Positions 1-11,230 of a stretch of DNA of 64,000 bases are shown here, one piece after another; positions within the stretch are counted from its first letter, which is position 1, and the number at the start of each line of letters is the position of its first letter. The stretch comes from Hordeum vulgare subsp. vulgare (lineage: Eukaryota; Streptophyta; Magnoliopsida; Poales; Poaceae). The notes beneath the pieces were generated by a model. The model did no database searches. It was not told the origin of the DNA and worked only from the letters and a program-made list of their open reading frames with translations. The DNA is taken from NCBI RefSeq assembly GCF_904849725.1, contig NC_058524.1, positions 355,877,823 to 355,941,822 on the forward strand. Direction: 5' to 3'. Both the position numbers and the translations under genes were made by a program.

Positions 1-1072
1 GTGAAGAATTGAGCCCTTGGGGTACCATAATCCAAGCATTGGTGTGTGAGCTAGATATCGAATAATATATTTCACAGCCTTATGGTTCCTTCGGTTTTTC
101 TTGGAAACATGCACATGTGCAAACACTAAGCATAATGTCTGTCCTAGATGCACATAGGTACAATAAAGAGCCAAGCATAGAGCGATATACCCGTTGATCG
201 AAATCTATACCATTTTCGACAATGCAGAGGTGGTCGTTGGTAGGCATAGGACTCTTGACGCGTCTACATTCATTCATGCCGAATTTCTTCAGGACATCCT
301 TGAGGTATTTCTTTTGAGACATGAAGATGCCATTGAGTTGTTGATGAATTTGTAGACCTAAGAAGAATTTCAGCTCCCCCACTATGGACATTTGATATTC
401 TTCACCCATCATGTAGGCAAATTCATCACTGTAACATTTGTCAGTACAACCAAAGATAATGTCGTCGACATATATTTGGCACAAAAATAGCTCATTGTCA
501 TAGGATTTTGTCAAAAGAGTAGGATCAAGTGAACCAGGTTTGAAGCCTTTCTTCATGAGGAATTCGTTCAATGTATCATACCATGACCGAGGGGCTTGCT
601 TGAGGCCATAGAGTGCCTTTTTGAGTCTGAAGACTTTGTTAGGATGCTTCGGGTCTTCAAAACCTAGGGGCTGAGCAACATATAATTCTTCCTCAAGTTT
701 ACCATTGAGGAATGCACTTTTTACATCCATTTGATATAGAATCATATTGTGATGGTTAGCATAAGCAAGCAATACACAAATAGCTTCAAGTCTAGCAACA
801 GGTGCAAAAGTTTCATCAAAGTCAATTCCTTCAACCTTTGGGTAGCCTTGGGCTACAAGCCGTGCCTTGTTTCTCACAACCTGACCATCCTCATATTGCT
901 TGTTTCGGTAGATCCACTTGGTGCCGATGGTATTGTGCTTGCGAGTATCAGGTATTTTGACAAGTTCCCATACATCATTTAGCTTGAACTGAACAATTTC
1001 ATCTTGCATGGCTTTAATCCACTCAGGTTCCATGAAGGCTTCAACAACTTTTGAGGGTTTTGTGATAGACAT
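1..1072 (-). pseudogene. pol: Copia reverse transcriptase and start of RNase H (element A)
   Basis: The open frame at 80-1072 encodes a nearly complete Copia RT (RVT_2). Visible blocks are the 'GTKWIYRNK' opening, 'RLVAQGY', '[11 protein letters not shown]', '[11 protein letters not shown]' and the catalytic 'YVDDIIFG', so the active-site aspartates are present. It ends in the '[13 protein letters not shown]' segment before RNase H, and the frame then breaks at about 79. Residual RNase H-linker similarity continues to base 1. RT copies element RNA into cDNA in the cytoplasmic particle. The frame break and the broken integrase upstream make it a pseudogene, although the RT core itself is well preserved. 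Confidence 0.85.
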
Positions 1073-1165
1073 AAAAGAGGAATGCCGACAAAAGATAACT
1101 AAATGTGAAGCTTTTGAGCGAGTGAGAGGACCTGGCGCATTGATGTCATCGAGGATTTTGTCAAT

Positions 1166-2276
1166 TTACACTTCATTTGCAATCCTCAGATGTGTTGGTT
1201 GAAGACTTTGGTTAGACTGAGGAATTTGATCTAGAGCATTTTCCTTAGGTGCAACCGCTTGAATTTCATCATTGTTGGGGACGACTTCTTCAACAAGGGG
1301 TTGTTCCTCAGTAGGAATGATATCTTCAGTAGCCTTGTGCTTAATAGCTTCCTCAGGAGTCAATTTATCTGGCATAGGAGGCAGTTGCTCTCTTTGCGAG
1401 CCATTAGTTTCATCGAATCGTACATTTACAGTTTCAACAACCTTGTTGTGATACGTGTTGAAGACTCTGTAGGTGTGCGAGTCCTTTCCGTAACCAAGCA
1501 TAAAACCCACATGTGCTTTAGGTGCAAATTTTGAGCTATGACGAGGATCTCTAATCCAACATCTTGCACCGAAGACTTTGAAATAACTTACATTAGTTTT
1601 CTTGTCAGTGAGTAGTTCGTATGAGGTTTACTTGAGGAATTTATGAAGATATAGCCTATTGATGATGTGGAAAGAAGTGTTGATTTCCTCAGGCCAAAAG
1701 CGACGAGGAGTCTGATATACTTCAAGCTTGGTCCATGCCATTTCAACCACAGTCCTATTCTTGCGCTCAACGACGCCATTCTATTGAGGAGTATAAGGAG
1801 CAGAAAATTTGTGAGTAATACCAAGTTCATCAAGATAATCATCAAATGATGTGTTTGATCTTGACGTCGAAGTTCGTTGAGGCCCTTGAGGAAAATCGTT
1901 TGAAGACTTCCTGTACTTCAGTTTTGTATGCAATGATGTGTACCCAATTATAACGAGAATAGTCATCAACGATGACAAAGCCATATAGAGATGCTGAATT
2001 GGTTAGATTAGCATAATGAGTAGGTCCAAAGAGATCCATATGAAGCAATTCAAACGGACGAGTAGTATTCATGATAGTCTTCGAGGGGTGTTTCGATTTG
2101 GTCATGTTTGCTAACTCACAAGCACCGCAGAGATGGTCCTTGAGGAATTTGATGGTGTCGATGCCAATGACATGCTTCTTATTTGCCAATATGTGCAAAT
2201 TCCTCATGCCTGCATGACCAAGTCGTCGATGCCATAACTAGCCTTCTGATGTTTTTGCTAGTAGACACGTGGCTGG
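1166..2276 (-). pseudogene. pol: Copia integrase core and C-terminal linker (element A), broken
   Basis: Three overlapping minus-strand frames (1842-2207, 1781-1984, 1166-1510) together carry an integrase: 'CGACELANMTKSKHPS' (zinc-binding end), 'LLHMDLFGP' (first catalytic Asp), 'FVIVDDYSRYNWV', then 'SAPYTPQ', a TAG stop, and 'NGVVERKNRT' with the catalytic Glu. The C-terminal part contains 'GYGKDSHTYRVFN' and an acidic, proline-rich linker to RT. Frame changes and the stop at about 1785 show decay. Confidence 0.8.
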
Positions 2277-2650
2277 TTGTGGACATATAGAGAAGTCAAC
2301 AACATACAAGTCTCCTATCCTAAAGCCTTCGAATACTTTGGATTTGTCAGATTCCATGATGACTACACATATATATTTCCAAAGATGACAATCATATCAA
2401 GATCACAAAGCATTGAGATGGACATGAGGTTAAATCCAAGGGATTCGACAAGCATGACTTTGTCCATGTGCCGATCCTTAGAGATAACCACTTTACTAAG
2501 TCCCAATACCTTGCTTTTACCTTTGTCAGCATAGGTGATATGCTTCAGTGGTGATGGAGTCAGTGGGATATTCATTAGTAAGCTTTTATCACCAGTCATG
2601 TGATTTGTACATCCACTGTCAAGAACCCACTCTGTGTTCTTGGGTTGATC
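2277..2650 (-). pseudogene. pol: Copia aspartic protease motif and pre-integrase segment (element A)
   Basis: The minus strand reads 'TEWVLDSGCTNHMTGD' just upstream of the frame at 2363-2599, with the protease Asp-Ser-Gly at 2612-2620 intact. It continues with 'VMLVESLGFNLMSISMLCDLD', the usual link between protease and GAG-pre-integrase domain. The protease would cut the Gag-Pol precursor. The following zinc-binding pre-integrase part (2200-2360) is out of frame. Confidence 0.75.
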
Positions 2651-3191
2651 ATCCTCCAGATGAATTAGTACAGCTTACCATCTCATATGCTTTTGATTTG
2701 AAGAATATGATATCAATTTCATTAGACTTGAATTTCATCAGAAACAGTAAATTTGAGGTTAAAATGAGGACGAGTGAAATGGTAGATCATTTCATCATGT
2801 TTTAGCTTGCGTCCTATCAAGCAATTTCCTCAGGTCTCCAGCAAATTCTTGAGATGATGACTTTCATCTGGAGACCTGACCTACAAAAGGGATTAGTTTG
2901 ACTTCTTCACCACGCACATCTGAAGGGGTGGCAACGAGTTCATCATCCTACGAGCACCATATGAGAATTGAGGCATTGAAGTTAATGCACTTATTTTCAT
3001 AGTAGGGGGGTTAGATAGTCAAATGAATAGGCACAAAAATTCTTTGAGGACTTATGAACATAATGATTTGAGGAATATTTCACATATTCATGTCCCTTGT
3101 AGTTTCCCTGCATATCAGAAGCATTAGTGTGAGTATGAGCATAATTTTGATCATCTGAGGAATTTGATCCTCGTGAAGACCTTGGTCCACC
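2651..3191 (-). other. Degenerate spacer between gag and protease (element A)
   Basis: No open frame with recognisable domains. Its position, between the gag C-terminus and the DSG motif, suggests decayed gag/pol junction sequence. Nothing else seen. Confidence 0.5.
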
Positions 3192-3935
3192 TCAGGAATT
3201 TGATCTGAGGTTCCGGTTCTTCACTGGTGGTGTCATGAGGACATTCACTTGAAGATTTTCCAGGAAACTTTTGGGAACCCAGATTTTCCTCATGGGAGGT
3301 CCATTCCTGCAGTTAGTTCCAACATATCGAGCAAATACTTCACCAGATTGATTTTTGAACTGTTTATAGTTGGAGTCAAATGACTCATCGGAGGAATAAG
3401 ACATTTCACATGCAAATCCTATTAGAGTGGATGGATTAATAGTAGCTCCTTTTGCAGCAATCCATGAGGTTTTGGGGTACTGCTCAGATTTCCAGTATGA
3501 CCCATCAACGTTCAGTTTCCTCTCAAAGGCAATGCCCTCTTTCCTCGGGTTCCTGATCAGAATCTGCTTTTTGAGCATGTCGCAAAGGGTTTGATGCCCT
3601 TTGAGGCTTTTGTATATGCCTGTCACATACAATTCCTTCAATCCTGCATTTTCGTAAGTAGTATTTGTGGTTTCCTCAAGTGAAGAATTTGATACCACAT
3701 GAAGAGTTGAAGAATTTGTAGCGATAGAAGCATTTGAGGTTTCAGGCGAACAATTAGCAGTTTCATGTTTGATGCATTTCACAGATGGTGGAATGAATTC
3801 TTCCTGAGCGGTACTGATTTGTTGAGCAAGAAATGAATCATTTTCCATTCGAATATCATCATGGGAGATTGTCAACTTCTCAAGATCAAGCTTCCTTTGA
3901 ACAAATTCATAGGAAAGCTTCACATGATTAGCCAA
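3192..3935 (-). pseudogene. gag: C-terminal part of Sirevirus-type gag (element A)
   Basis: A 247-codon open frame. It starts in a probable coiled-coil region ('YEFVQRKLDLEKLTISHDDIRMEND'-type heptads, residues 1-40), passes through a Ser/Thr/Asn-rich stretch, and ends in a conserved block with 'GEVFARYVGTNC', 'MRKIWVPKSF' and 'LRSNS'. The same ending is seen in the intact gag of element E3 (20,830-20,970, 'YAKFVG...IWIPKTLV'), which supports a shared Sirevirus origin. No stop within the fragment. It is separated from the zinc knuckle upstream by frameshifted sequence. Confidence 0.7.
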
Positions 3936-4048
3936 GAGTGTACCATAATGATCTTGAAGACTATCAAATCTAGACTGAAGACTTTCAACATCTTAAGTGA
4001 GGATTTTAGTATGATTCATTTCATCATTCAACAGATCATCGCTTTTGG

Positions 4049-4620
4049 CTAGCGGTTTCTGAAGCTTTTCGATAGCACTTTGTTGCTTAGTGGCAATGTT
4101 GGCAAGTTTATAGTAACTGGGTTTTTGATAATCTCAAGGTTCACAATCACTAGAATCAGACAAGGATGTGTGGTTTGGCACCTTTGAACCTTTTTCCATG
4201 AAGCAATATCTCGGAGCGAAGTCATCATCATATTCATCACCGTTGTTGACGTTGTCATTTTCTTCAAGGTTGAAGATCGACTTGTTGATGAATCTGGTAG
4301 CAAGTGCAAGACTTGCCACACCAGGTTCTGACTCCACTTCAGAACCTTCCTCTTCATCACATTCCTCAGATTCTTCTTCAGAATCCATTTCCTTGCCAAT
4401 GAGTGCTCGAGCCTTTGTGAAGCAGGTTTCTAGTGCGATGATGACTTTGAAGATGAGGACTTTGACGATTGCTTCTTTTTCTTTGAGTTGTTAGAACTTT
4501 CATCCTTGTATTTCTTATTTCTTGATTCCTTCAGCCAGCGAGGACAATCAACAATGCAGTTACCAAATTTCTTGCATTTGTGGCAGGTTCTTTTCTTGTA
4601 GTCCTTAGATGAAGATTATG
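4049..4620 (-). pseudogene. gag: Acidic linker and zinc knuckle of gag (element A), His replaced by Asn
   Basis: Minus-strand codons at 4585-4544 read C-x2-C-x4-N-x4-C ('CHKCKKFGNCIVDC'). The usual zinc-knuckle His is AAC (Asn) at 4559-4561; one base change from CAC would explain it. Downstream, the frame 4134-4388 is strongly acidic ('EEESEECDEEEGSEVE...'), as in Sirevirus gags after the knuckle. The knuckle normally binds element RNA for packaging. Confidence 0.7.
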
Positions 4621-4654
4621 ATTTCCTCATATCTTTTCTTGAAGACTTTTCGAA

Positions 4655-5437
4655 CTAGCCACGCTTTGTGAACTTCTGGAATTTCCTCACAAGCATAGCA
4701 AGTTCTTGCCCAAGTAATTCAGGATCACCAAGACTGCAGTCGGATTCTTCTTCTTCAGATGAGGAAACAACCTTTGCCTTCAGCGCACGAGGTCTTGAAT
4801 AGCTTGGTCCATATAGCTCTCTCTTTTCTTCTTGTTGGAATTCGTGAGTATTGAGTCTCTTAAGTATATCAGCAGGATCAAGCATCTCGTAGTCTCTTCG
4901 TTCTTGGATCATCAAAACCAGTGTGTCAAAGGATGGACCAAGAGATCGTAGTAGATTCTTCACAACTTCATGGTTACTCATGACTCGACCTTCGAGAGCT
5001 TGCAATTCATTTGAGATGTCAGTGAGGCGAACAAAGGTGCCTTGGCAGCTTTCATTATCAAGCTTCTTGAAATGGTTGAATAGATTGTGAAGAACATCAA
5101 CACGAGAGTCACGATGTGTGGAGACTCCCTCATTGACTTTGGACTGCCTATCCCAGATAAGCTTAGTTGAGCCCAAAGCACTGGCTCTGCCATACTAACA
5201 TTTGTTCAGATGGACACATATGATATTCTTCGCTTGCGAGTCAAGTTGCTTGAACTTCTTCACATCAGCGGCAGAGAAAGTTGCAGGGATGGAGGGAACA
5301 CCATTTTCCACAATGTACAAGAGATCGTTGTCAATTTCTTGAATATGCATTTGCATCTTGGTCTTCGAGTAGGGGAAGTCCTGTCTTTCGAAGGTAGGAC
5401 AATCTGTAGTAACCTTGATCATACCTGCGGTCGACAT
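4655..5437 (-). pseudogene. gag: N-terminal gag (UBN2-type) of element A, one stop codon
   Basis: Two frames joined at a TAG stop (5195-5197). The first (from the ATG at 5437) contains 'DFPYSKTKMQMHIQEIDNDL' and 'VENGVPSIP', the start of a Copia gag (DUF4219/UBN2 type). The second (4655-5176) contains 'VDVLHNLFNHFKKLDNES', 'FVRLTDISNELQALEG', 'VKNLLRSLGPSFDTLV' and a poly-Glu/Ser tail, typical of the UBN2 capsid-like region. Start chosen because the ATG lies 54 bp inside the primer binding site with no stop between it and the conserved block. Confidence 0.75.
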
Positions 5438-5490
5438 AACTAAAACTCCAGGCGATTAAACCAAAATCATACAGAACAAGGGAGTACCTT

Positions 5491-5503
5491 GCTCTGATAC
5501 CAA
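5491..5503 (-). other. Primer binding site of element A (initiator tRNA-Met type)
   Basis: The minus strand reads TTGGTATCAGAGC, one base inside the LTR end. This matches the 3' end of plant initiator tRNA-Met, the usual Copia primer, and fixes the 5' to 3' direction of the element. Confidence 0.85.
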
Positions 5504-5504
5504 T

Positions 5505-6351
5505 TGGAAATGCGTTATATCGACTAAAGGGGGAGTGAGTAGGTGATTTTTACAAATTCATCACTGAGGAAATTCCTTGTGAGGAAAGTCTTTAGTCATG
5601 AACTAAGTGCGGCGGAAATAGTACTTAGGTGGAAGTAATAGAACGAGTACAACAAATTACTCAGCGTGAATTGAGAGAACCGGTTTGCACAGGTCACATA
5701 TAAAGGCTCAGGTGAAGAATTTGAGGTGAGGAATTTAGGGAAAGTCTTCAGTCAAATTCTTCAAACAGTACACGTGAAAGTATTCAACATGCAATCGACG
5801 AAATGAAAAGAGTTGACGAAATAGAACCAGTAGCTTGATGAAGACAGTTGTTCATGACCCAGTTCCAACTGATGTGATAGTTGTATGTCTGGTTTGGAGC
5901 GGCTTGGCATTGAAACCAAAGGACACACACTCCCGGGACACACAATCCCTACCGTATTCTCTTTGAGCAAAGGACACACAGTCCTCTCCCAACACCCGTG
6001 GTAAGTCTTCAAGGCAGACTTCCAAACCCTCACAAACTCGGTCACCCGACGATCCATAATTGACCCTCTGGATGCTCTAGACCATGACGCCTAGCCGTCT
6101 GGAGGATGCACAGTCCTCAAAGGTAACAAGCATCGGTTCCACACAGGAACAACTTCTTTAGTGATGCGAATCACTTGGGTTTTGGTTTGGGTTTGGGTGT
6201 TTGGGGTATTTCCTCACTTGATGATTTTCTCTCAAAGTCCTCGAGGAATTGGGTTGCTCTAAATGACAAGTGTTAGTTTCTCTCGGAGTAGCCAACTAGC
6301 TAGTGGTTGTGGGGGTCGGCTATTTATAGCATGGGAGAATCCCGACATGAT
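5505..6351 (-). repeat. 5' LTR of element A, truncated in U3, with TATA box
   Basis: The inner end (5505-5506, TG on plus, CA on minus) abuts the primer binding site. A TATA box (TATAAATA on minus) lies at 6321-6328, so about 815 bp of R/U5 remain but nearly all U3 upstream is missing. At about 6352 the sequence changes to the 3' region of Copia unit C1. No gene is seen here; short open frames in this stretch are not convincing. Confidence 0.7.
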
Positions 6352-7341
6352 TTGACATATTTCTCCTCCTTTATATAGGTTTATTGGAAGCTTTGATATT
6401 TATCCCCCTGTGGCATTAACTTACAAAAAGGTAAGAGGGTAATGGCTCATTGAAAGAAAGGGATCCTTGATAGGTCTCTCTTTGATAAGGGTCCTTGAAA
6501 TTTCTCCCCCTTAGATAGTAGGAAAGGGTTCATTAAGTTTTCTCCCCCTTCAATATTAGTAAGATTTCCTTGAACTATCTCCCTCTATATTAGGATTCCT
6601 GGATGATTCTCCTTCTTATATTGTATGGGATCACTGAGGTTTTTTCCCCCTAGAGAAGTTTTCTCCCTGTCGTAAATAATGCTAAAACCGATTTTGTTTC
6701 CAAAAGTGTTCAATAGAATCTCAGAAGGAAATGAAACTTGGGATCATTGATAATATTTCTCCCCTAAGGCAAAAGTCCACAAAATATGTGAAAATCAAAG
6801 GCAGTGATAATTTTCGGAGTCACAAAGGCAAAATGATTTGGTAGAACCGAGAATGATTAAGAGGCCTCTTGGAGAAATCGGTTGGACCGATTTTCCCAGA
6901 TAGGTGAGACCAAGTTGCATTTAAAATTAACTCCTTAAATGAAAATAGACACAAAATAATCTAATGATTGTTATAAGATACCAACTGTGAAAGGAACATA
7001 AAACATCACCAAATTATAAGTTATTTGTTTTTGAAATATACATACATATATATGAGAGTTGAATGGTTACAAGAAAGATTGCAATGACAAATGTGAACCT
7101 TACAATAATCTCCGTCTAGATGTGGGCCGGTGACTAGGTCACCAATATTAGAGTGTTTGACTTGAGGAGTCAAGCTAGAATGCTTGATCATAGGTCATAC
7201 TCATCAATAAGCGACCCATTTTGCGCTTAAGGTTTTAATGTCTTCATATCACTTGAGTTTCTTTACCTCGTGACTTGGTGTAAAGCTCTATCAAGGATAT
7301 TAGTACATATCTTCGAATGATGTTGATGACACGGCATGTAG
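6352..7341 (-). other. 3' noncoding region of Copia unit C1: several purine tracts and palindromes
   Basis: No gene. On the plus strand TATCCCCCTG (6402), TCTCCCCCTT (about 6502 and 6541) and similar are minus-strand AGGGGGAGA tracts, the repeated polypurine tracts typical of Sireviruses. Around 6800-6912 there are 'CGGTAGAACCGAG' and 'AAATCGGTTGGACCGA' motifs similar to those in this family's LTR. The segment aligns with 12735-13640 of unit C2. Confidence 0.6.
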
Positions 7342-7971
7342 GTGAACTTGTTGTGGATGCTCAAAGTTGATGATGATCATCTTGACTTGGGAGCTATCCA
7401 TGTTATTTTGGTTCACTTTTCACCTATAATAGTTAGTCATGCAAGGAAGAACATAATATATCCAAATGAAATGAGTGAATTTCATTATCATATAGTTCTC
7501 AAGGATATGATTTTGTTGTCTTCTTCCTCCATCTCCGAAGTAGGGGTTGTTGATACTTGGCCATGTCAAGATTTCTTTTGTGGTGAGTTGGTGGCAAGCT
7601 TGTGAAGTGTAGTTATTCCAAGTACCTCCGACTTGTGTGTATCCTTGGGCTACGAGACGCACCTTGTTGCGTACAACTTGTCCATCTTCATGTTGCTTGT
7701 TCCAAAACACCCGTCTTGTACCGATGATGTTTTGCTTGCCTTCGGGATTTTCAACAAGTGTCCACACTTGATTCCTCTCAAAGTTGTGTAGCTCTTCGTG
7801 CATGGCATTCACCCAATACGGGTCTTGAAGGGCTTCTTGTACCTTCAAAGGCTCAATGATAGAGATGAAAGAATAATTCTCACAAAATTTAGCTAAACAA
7901 GATTTAGAGCGAGTGATTCTCCCGATTTTTATGTCACCAGAAATTTCATTCAGCGGATGATCTTTGTCCAC
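7342..7971 (-). pseudogene. pol: RT start joined to unrelated tail in Copia unit C1
   Basis: The frame 7420-7971 begins with the integrase-RT linker ('RITRSKSCLAKFCENYSFIS', 'DPYWVNAMHEELHNFERNQVWTLVE') and the RT opening ('NIIGTRRVFWNKQ', 'VRLVAQGYTQVGG'). It then departs from RT completely at about 7625. The following residues ('WPSINNPYFGDGGRRQQN' onward) match no RT or RNase H block. The palm motifs, YVDD and all of RNase H are absent. Unit C2 shows the same junction at about 13975, so this is a family feature and not local decay. The product cannot be a working polymerase. Confidence 0.75.
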
Positions 7972-8872
7972 TCTTACTCGAACTCATGACAGCTTCTTCT
8001 TGTTGGATGGTGGAGCTTCTTCATCATTTACATCTTGCAAGTTGTCGTTGACGGTGTCAACTCCTTAAGGTTGTGGTGAGGAAGGTTGAGGTGGATCATC
8101 GTGTTGTACTTCTTCCTCTTCTTCATCATGTCATGTACCGCTTGTGGATGCCTCCATGTCATTTTGTGGTTCACCTTGACGCAAAGTAGGAGCTTCCACT
8201 TGAGTTGATGAAGTACTTTCCTTCACCTCCATGGGACGAATCTTGCCGATAGGTAGATCTTGGATGGCTTCCGAAGGTTCCTTATCTCCTCCAATATTTG
8301 GCAATTGTTCGATTAGCGAACCACTAGATTCATCAAACTTCACATCTACCATCTCTTCAACTTTTTGAGTGAAGATGTTGTTGACACGGTAAGTGTGAGA
8401 GTTTGATCCGTAACCAAGTAGGAAACATTCAAGAAATTTAGGAGGTAATTTAGCGCAACGATGCTTATCAAGAATGTAGCACTTAGATCCACACACTCTA
8501 GAGTATCCAACTTGGGGTTTGTTACCGGTGAGTAGCTTGTGTGCTATTCCACTGAGAATCTTGTGCATGTAGAGTCGGTGTCCGGCGTGACAAGTTGTTT
8601 CCACGGCTTCTGGCCAAAAGTGTCTTGGCGTCTTGTATTCATCAAGCATCATTCTGGCCATCTGTATGAGAGTCCGGTTCTTCCTCTCAACAATCTCATT
8701 TTGTTGAGAAGTGTATGTCACCGAAAACTCATGTGAGATACCTTCTTTCTTCAAGAAAAGTATCCACATTAGTGTTCTTGAACTCCGTTCCGTTGTCGCT
8801 TCAAACTTTCTTGATCTTCACTTCAAGTTGATTTTGTGCTTTCCTAGTGAAGTTCTTGAAGATCTTTTGTAC
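7972..8872 (-). pseudogene. pol: Integrase C-terminal half of Copia unit C1
   Basis: The frame 8131-8769 carries 'GISHEFSVTYTSQQNEIVERKNRT' in separate blocks, including the catalytic Glu, then 'MMLDEYKTPRHFWPEAVET', 'GYGSNSHTYRV' and an acidic linker. The second catalytic Asp block ('SDNGTEFKNT') is readable at about 8780-8830 in another frame and has a TGA stop just before it. 7972-8130 is linker with frame breaks. Confidence 0.75.
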
Positions 8873-9265
8873 CTATGACTTATAATCAAGAAAGAATACC
8901 CACGTAAATCTAGAAAAATCATCAACAATAACTAGACCATAAGCATTTCCACCGAGGCCCTTGTAAGCATTGGGACCAAAAAGGTCCATGTGAAGCAGCT
9001 CGAGCGACCTTCTTGTAGTGATGATATTCTTCATGGGATGACTTCCACCGACTTTCTTTACTTGTTGAGAAGCACTACAAATACTATCTTTGTCAAGGAT
9101 AACATCTCTAACACCAAGAATATGATCACCTTTGATAAGCCTGTCAAGGTTACGCATACCTACATGTCCTAACCTTGTATGCCATAACCAATCTTTAGAA
9201 GATTTTGCAATAAGACATGTACAAGGTTTGGATTTTTTTAGTGAAATCGACAATGTATAGATCAC
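8873..9265 (-). pseudogene. pol: GAG-pre-integrase and integrase N-terminal half of unit C1
   Basis: The frame shows 'WLWHTRLGHVGMRNLDRLIKGDHILG' in short blocks, 'ICSASQQVKK' (the second Cys of the zinc pair reads Ser-Gln here, against CSAC in E3 and C2), 'LELLHMDLFGPNAYKG' with the first catalytic Asp, and 'YGLVIVDDFSRFTWVFFL'. It ends at a frame break where the second Asp block should follow. Confidence 0.75.
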
Positions 9266-9992
9266 CTCTACGAATACGAATAAATATCATGTTATGATTG
9301 TCGCTACGAAACACTTGGCAGACAACTTTCGTAAATAGCACATTGTAACCAAAGTCTTTTAGTCTAGATACAGAAAGAAGATTGTAGCCAAGGGATTCAA
9401 CAAGCATGACATTTTGAATGGAACTATCATGTGATATTGCCACCTTACCAAGACCAAGTACATTACCCTCGGAGTTGTGTCCAAAGGTTACATACCTTCG
9501 AGTTCCACGGTTTTGTGTGAGCTCATGGAACATGTCTTTATCTCCGGTCATGTGATCAGTGCAACCACTGTGGAGAACCCACTCCTTTCCTCCGGCCATG
9601 TAGTCTCTAAGGTTCACCATAAGACTAAGGTTCCTCATGGTCTTCTCATACTCGATGTCAAACTCTTCATCTTCATCATAGTAGCCATGTTGTACATTGT
9701 CATCGTTGGACGAAATATCCTCGTCATAACAAACAAGAATTTCATTAGAATTTTGATTATGACAATGTTCATACTTATGCATGTGAATGGCTTCAACAAT
9801 GATATTGTTAATAATAATGGGATCTCCTTTAGGACGCATGAGGTCACGAAGCTCAAAAGGGTATTTATAAAAATTAGGATCGGTTGGGTTCATTTTGTTA
9901 AAGGCAATGCATTTATGGAAAATGATCTCATGATTTTTCAAGGAATAGCCGGGATATCTTTTCTTAAGTCTCTCCACAAAGTATGAGCACAC
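9195..9992 (-). pseudogene. Gag C-terminal part and protease of unit C1, active Asp replaced by His
   Basis: A 265-codon frame: a short gag region ('FHKCIAFNKMNPTDPNFYKYPF', in part), an acidic stretch ('DEDEEFDIEYEKTM'), then 'KEWVLHSGCTDHMTGD'. The protease catalytic Asp-Ser-Gly reads His-Ser-Gly (codon CAC on minus, plus 9570-9572), while unit C2 keeps GAC at 15913-15915. It continues into 'VMLVESLGYNLLSVSRLKDFG'. Unlike E3 there is no zinc knuckle and no long coiled coil, so gag is much shorter than in a complete Sirevirus. Confidence 0.7.
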
Positions 9993-10255
9993 TCAAAATT
10001 CTGCATTTGATTAAGCACATTTCTTGGCAGTCCTCTAATGATTATATTTACAGTTTTACGATTACCTAGCATATCAAGTTCTTCATCATGAGAAGGATGC
10101 AAAGGATTAGTAGGAGGCTCATAGGAATATTTAACATATTTGCGCAAATGGAATTTATCAAATATATCAAGCATTTCATCTTTCCATTGTCTAAAATATT
10201 CCCCATCAAGAATCGGCACTCTACAACTAGTATTCTCCAAACAAGGCACATCCAT
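9938..10255 (-). pseudogene. gag: Start of gag in Copia unit C1
   Basis: Start set at the ATG at 10255 ('MDVPCLEN...'), 40 bp inside the primer binding site; the same start is present in unit C2 at 16599. Contains 'VPILDGEYFRQWKDEMLDIF' and 'MQNFECAHTLWRDL', a UBN2-like gag. A frameshift at about 9960 moves the reading to the 9195-9992 frame. Confidence 0.7.
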
Positions 10256-10295
10256 CTTCCTCCAATGGTGTTTAAACCAAGGTTTTGGACACCTT

Positions 10296-10308
10296 GCTCT
10301 GATACTAA
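10296..10308 (-). other. Primer binding site of Copia unit C1
   Basis: Minus strand TTAGTATCAGAGC, one base different from TTGGTATCAGAGC, just inside the shared LTR. Confidence 0.75.
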
Positions 10309-10311
10309 TTG

Positions 10312-11165
10312 TGAGATCGATAGAAGAGGTGTCAAGAGAGGGGGGGTGTGAATAGACTACTTGGATAATTAAAATTATAGCTTTTCCCAATTTAATGATT
10401 GACATATTTTAGCAATTCTAACAAGTCTAGTGCACCCTACACATGCTAGTCAACAAATATGGCAGCGGAAATTAAAGATTTTGCACATGTAGTGAGGAGA
10501 AGTGTTTAATAAGATCAAACGTGAAGAAGTTGAGACCACGATTTTTGGCATGGTTCGATAGGTAGCACTATCGTATGTCCTTTTATTGGAGCCTTTCAAC
10601 CCACAAAGAGTAAAGGCGGTGAGAGTCCACGGAGGGCTCCACCCACAAGGGGTGTACGAAGAAGCGGTGTGGTCTAATCCACCATGGCTTTCGTCCACAA
10701 AGGACTAGCCGCACTCATGGTAGATATTCATGAAGTAGGCGATCTCCTTGCCCTTACAAACATCTTGGTTCAAATCCACAACACGAGGTAGGAGGGTCCG
10801 AAGCGTGACCTAACCAATCCAGGAGGCACCACCCTCCAAAAGGTAATAGATGTGGTAGAACGATGAACTCCTTGCTCTTGTGCTTCAAGAGATAGTCTCC
10901 TCAACACTCAGTAACTCTCTCTCAAATTTAGTAGGGGTAGGACAGATTGATCTTGTGGAAAGAAACTTGGGGAGGCTAGAAATCAAGGTTCAAATATTGG
11001 AATGCAATCTCTTGATTTCAACACATGAGTAGGTGGTTCTCTCTCGGAAAAATGGACATGACAAGTGTAAGTGTGTTTTGAGTGCTTCCTCTACGAACGA
11101 GAGGTAGGTGGAGGGATATATATATATATATACATACATACATATATATATATGTATACATACAT

Positions 11166-11230
<65 letters not shown>

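Larger units (their letters stand above)
1..6351 (-). mobile_element. Element A: truncated Sirevirus-type Copia retrotransposon
   Basis: Reading the minus strand from high to low coordinates gives partial 5' LTR (6351-5505), primer binding site, gag, protease-like DSG motif, integrase, RT and the start of RNase H, which is the Copia order. The long gag with a C-terminal region ending in a 'RYVGTNC...IWVPKSF' type block is like Sirevirus (Maximus/Opie/Ji) gags. The 3' end lies outside the window. The 5' LTR is cut at about 6351, where sequence of another element starts without a target duplication. Several stops and frameshifts make it inactive. Confidence 0.85.

Noticed and set aside
5505..6351. 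98-codon minus-strand frame 5761-6057 with many Cys and Pro
   Set aside because: It lies inside the R/U5 part of an LTR and has no domain or conserved pattern.
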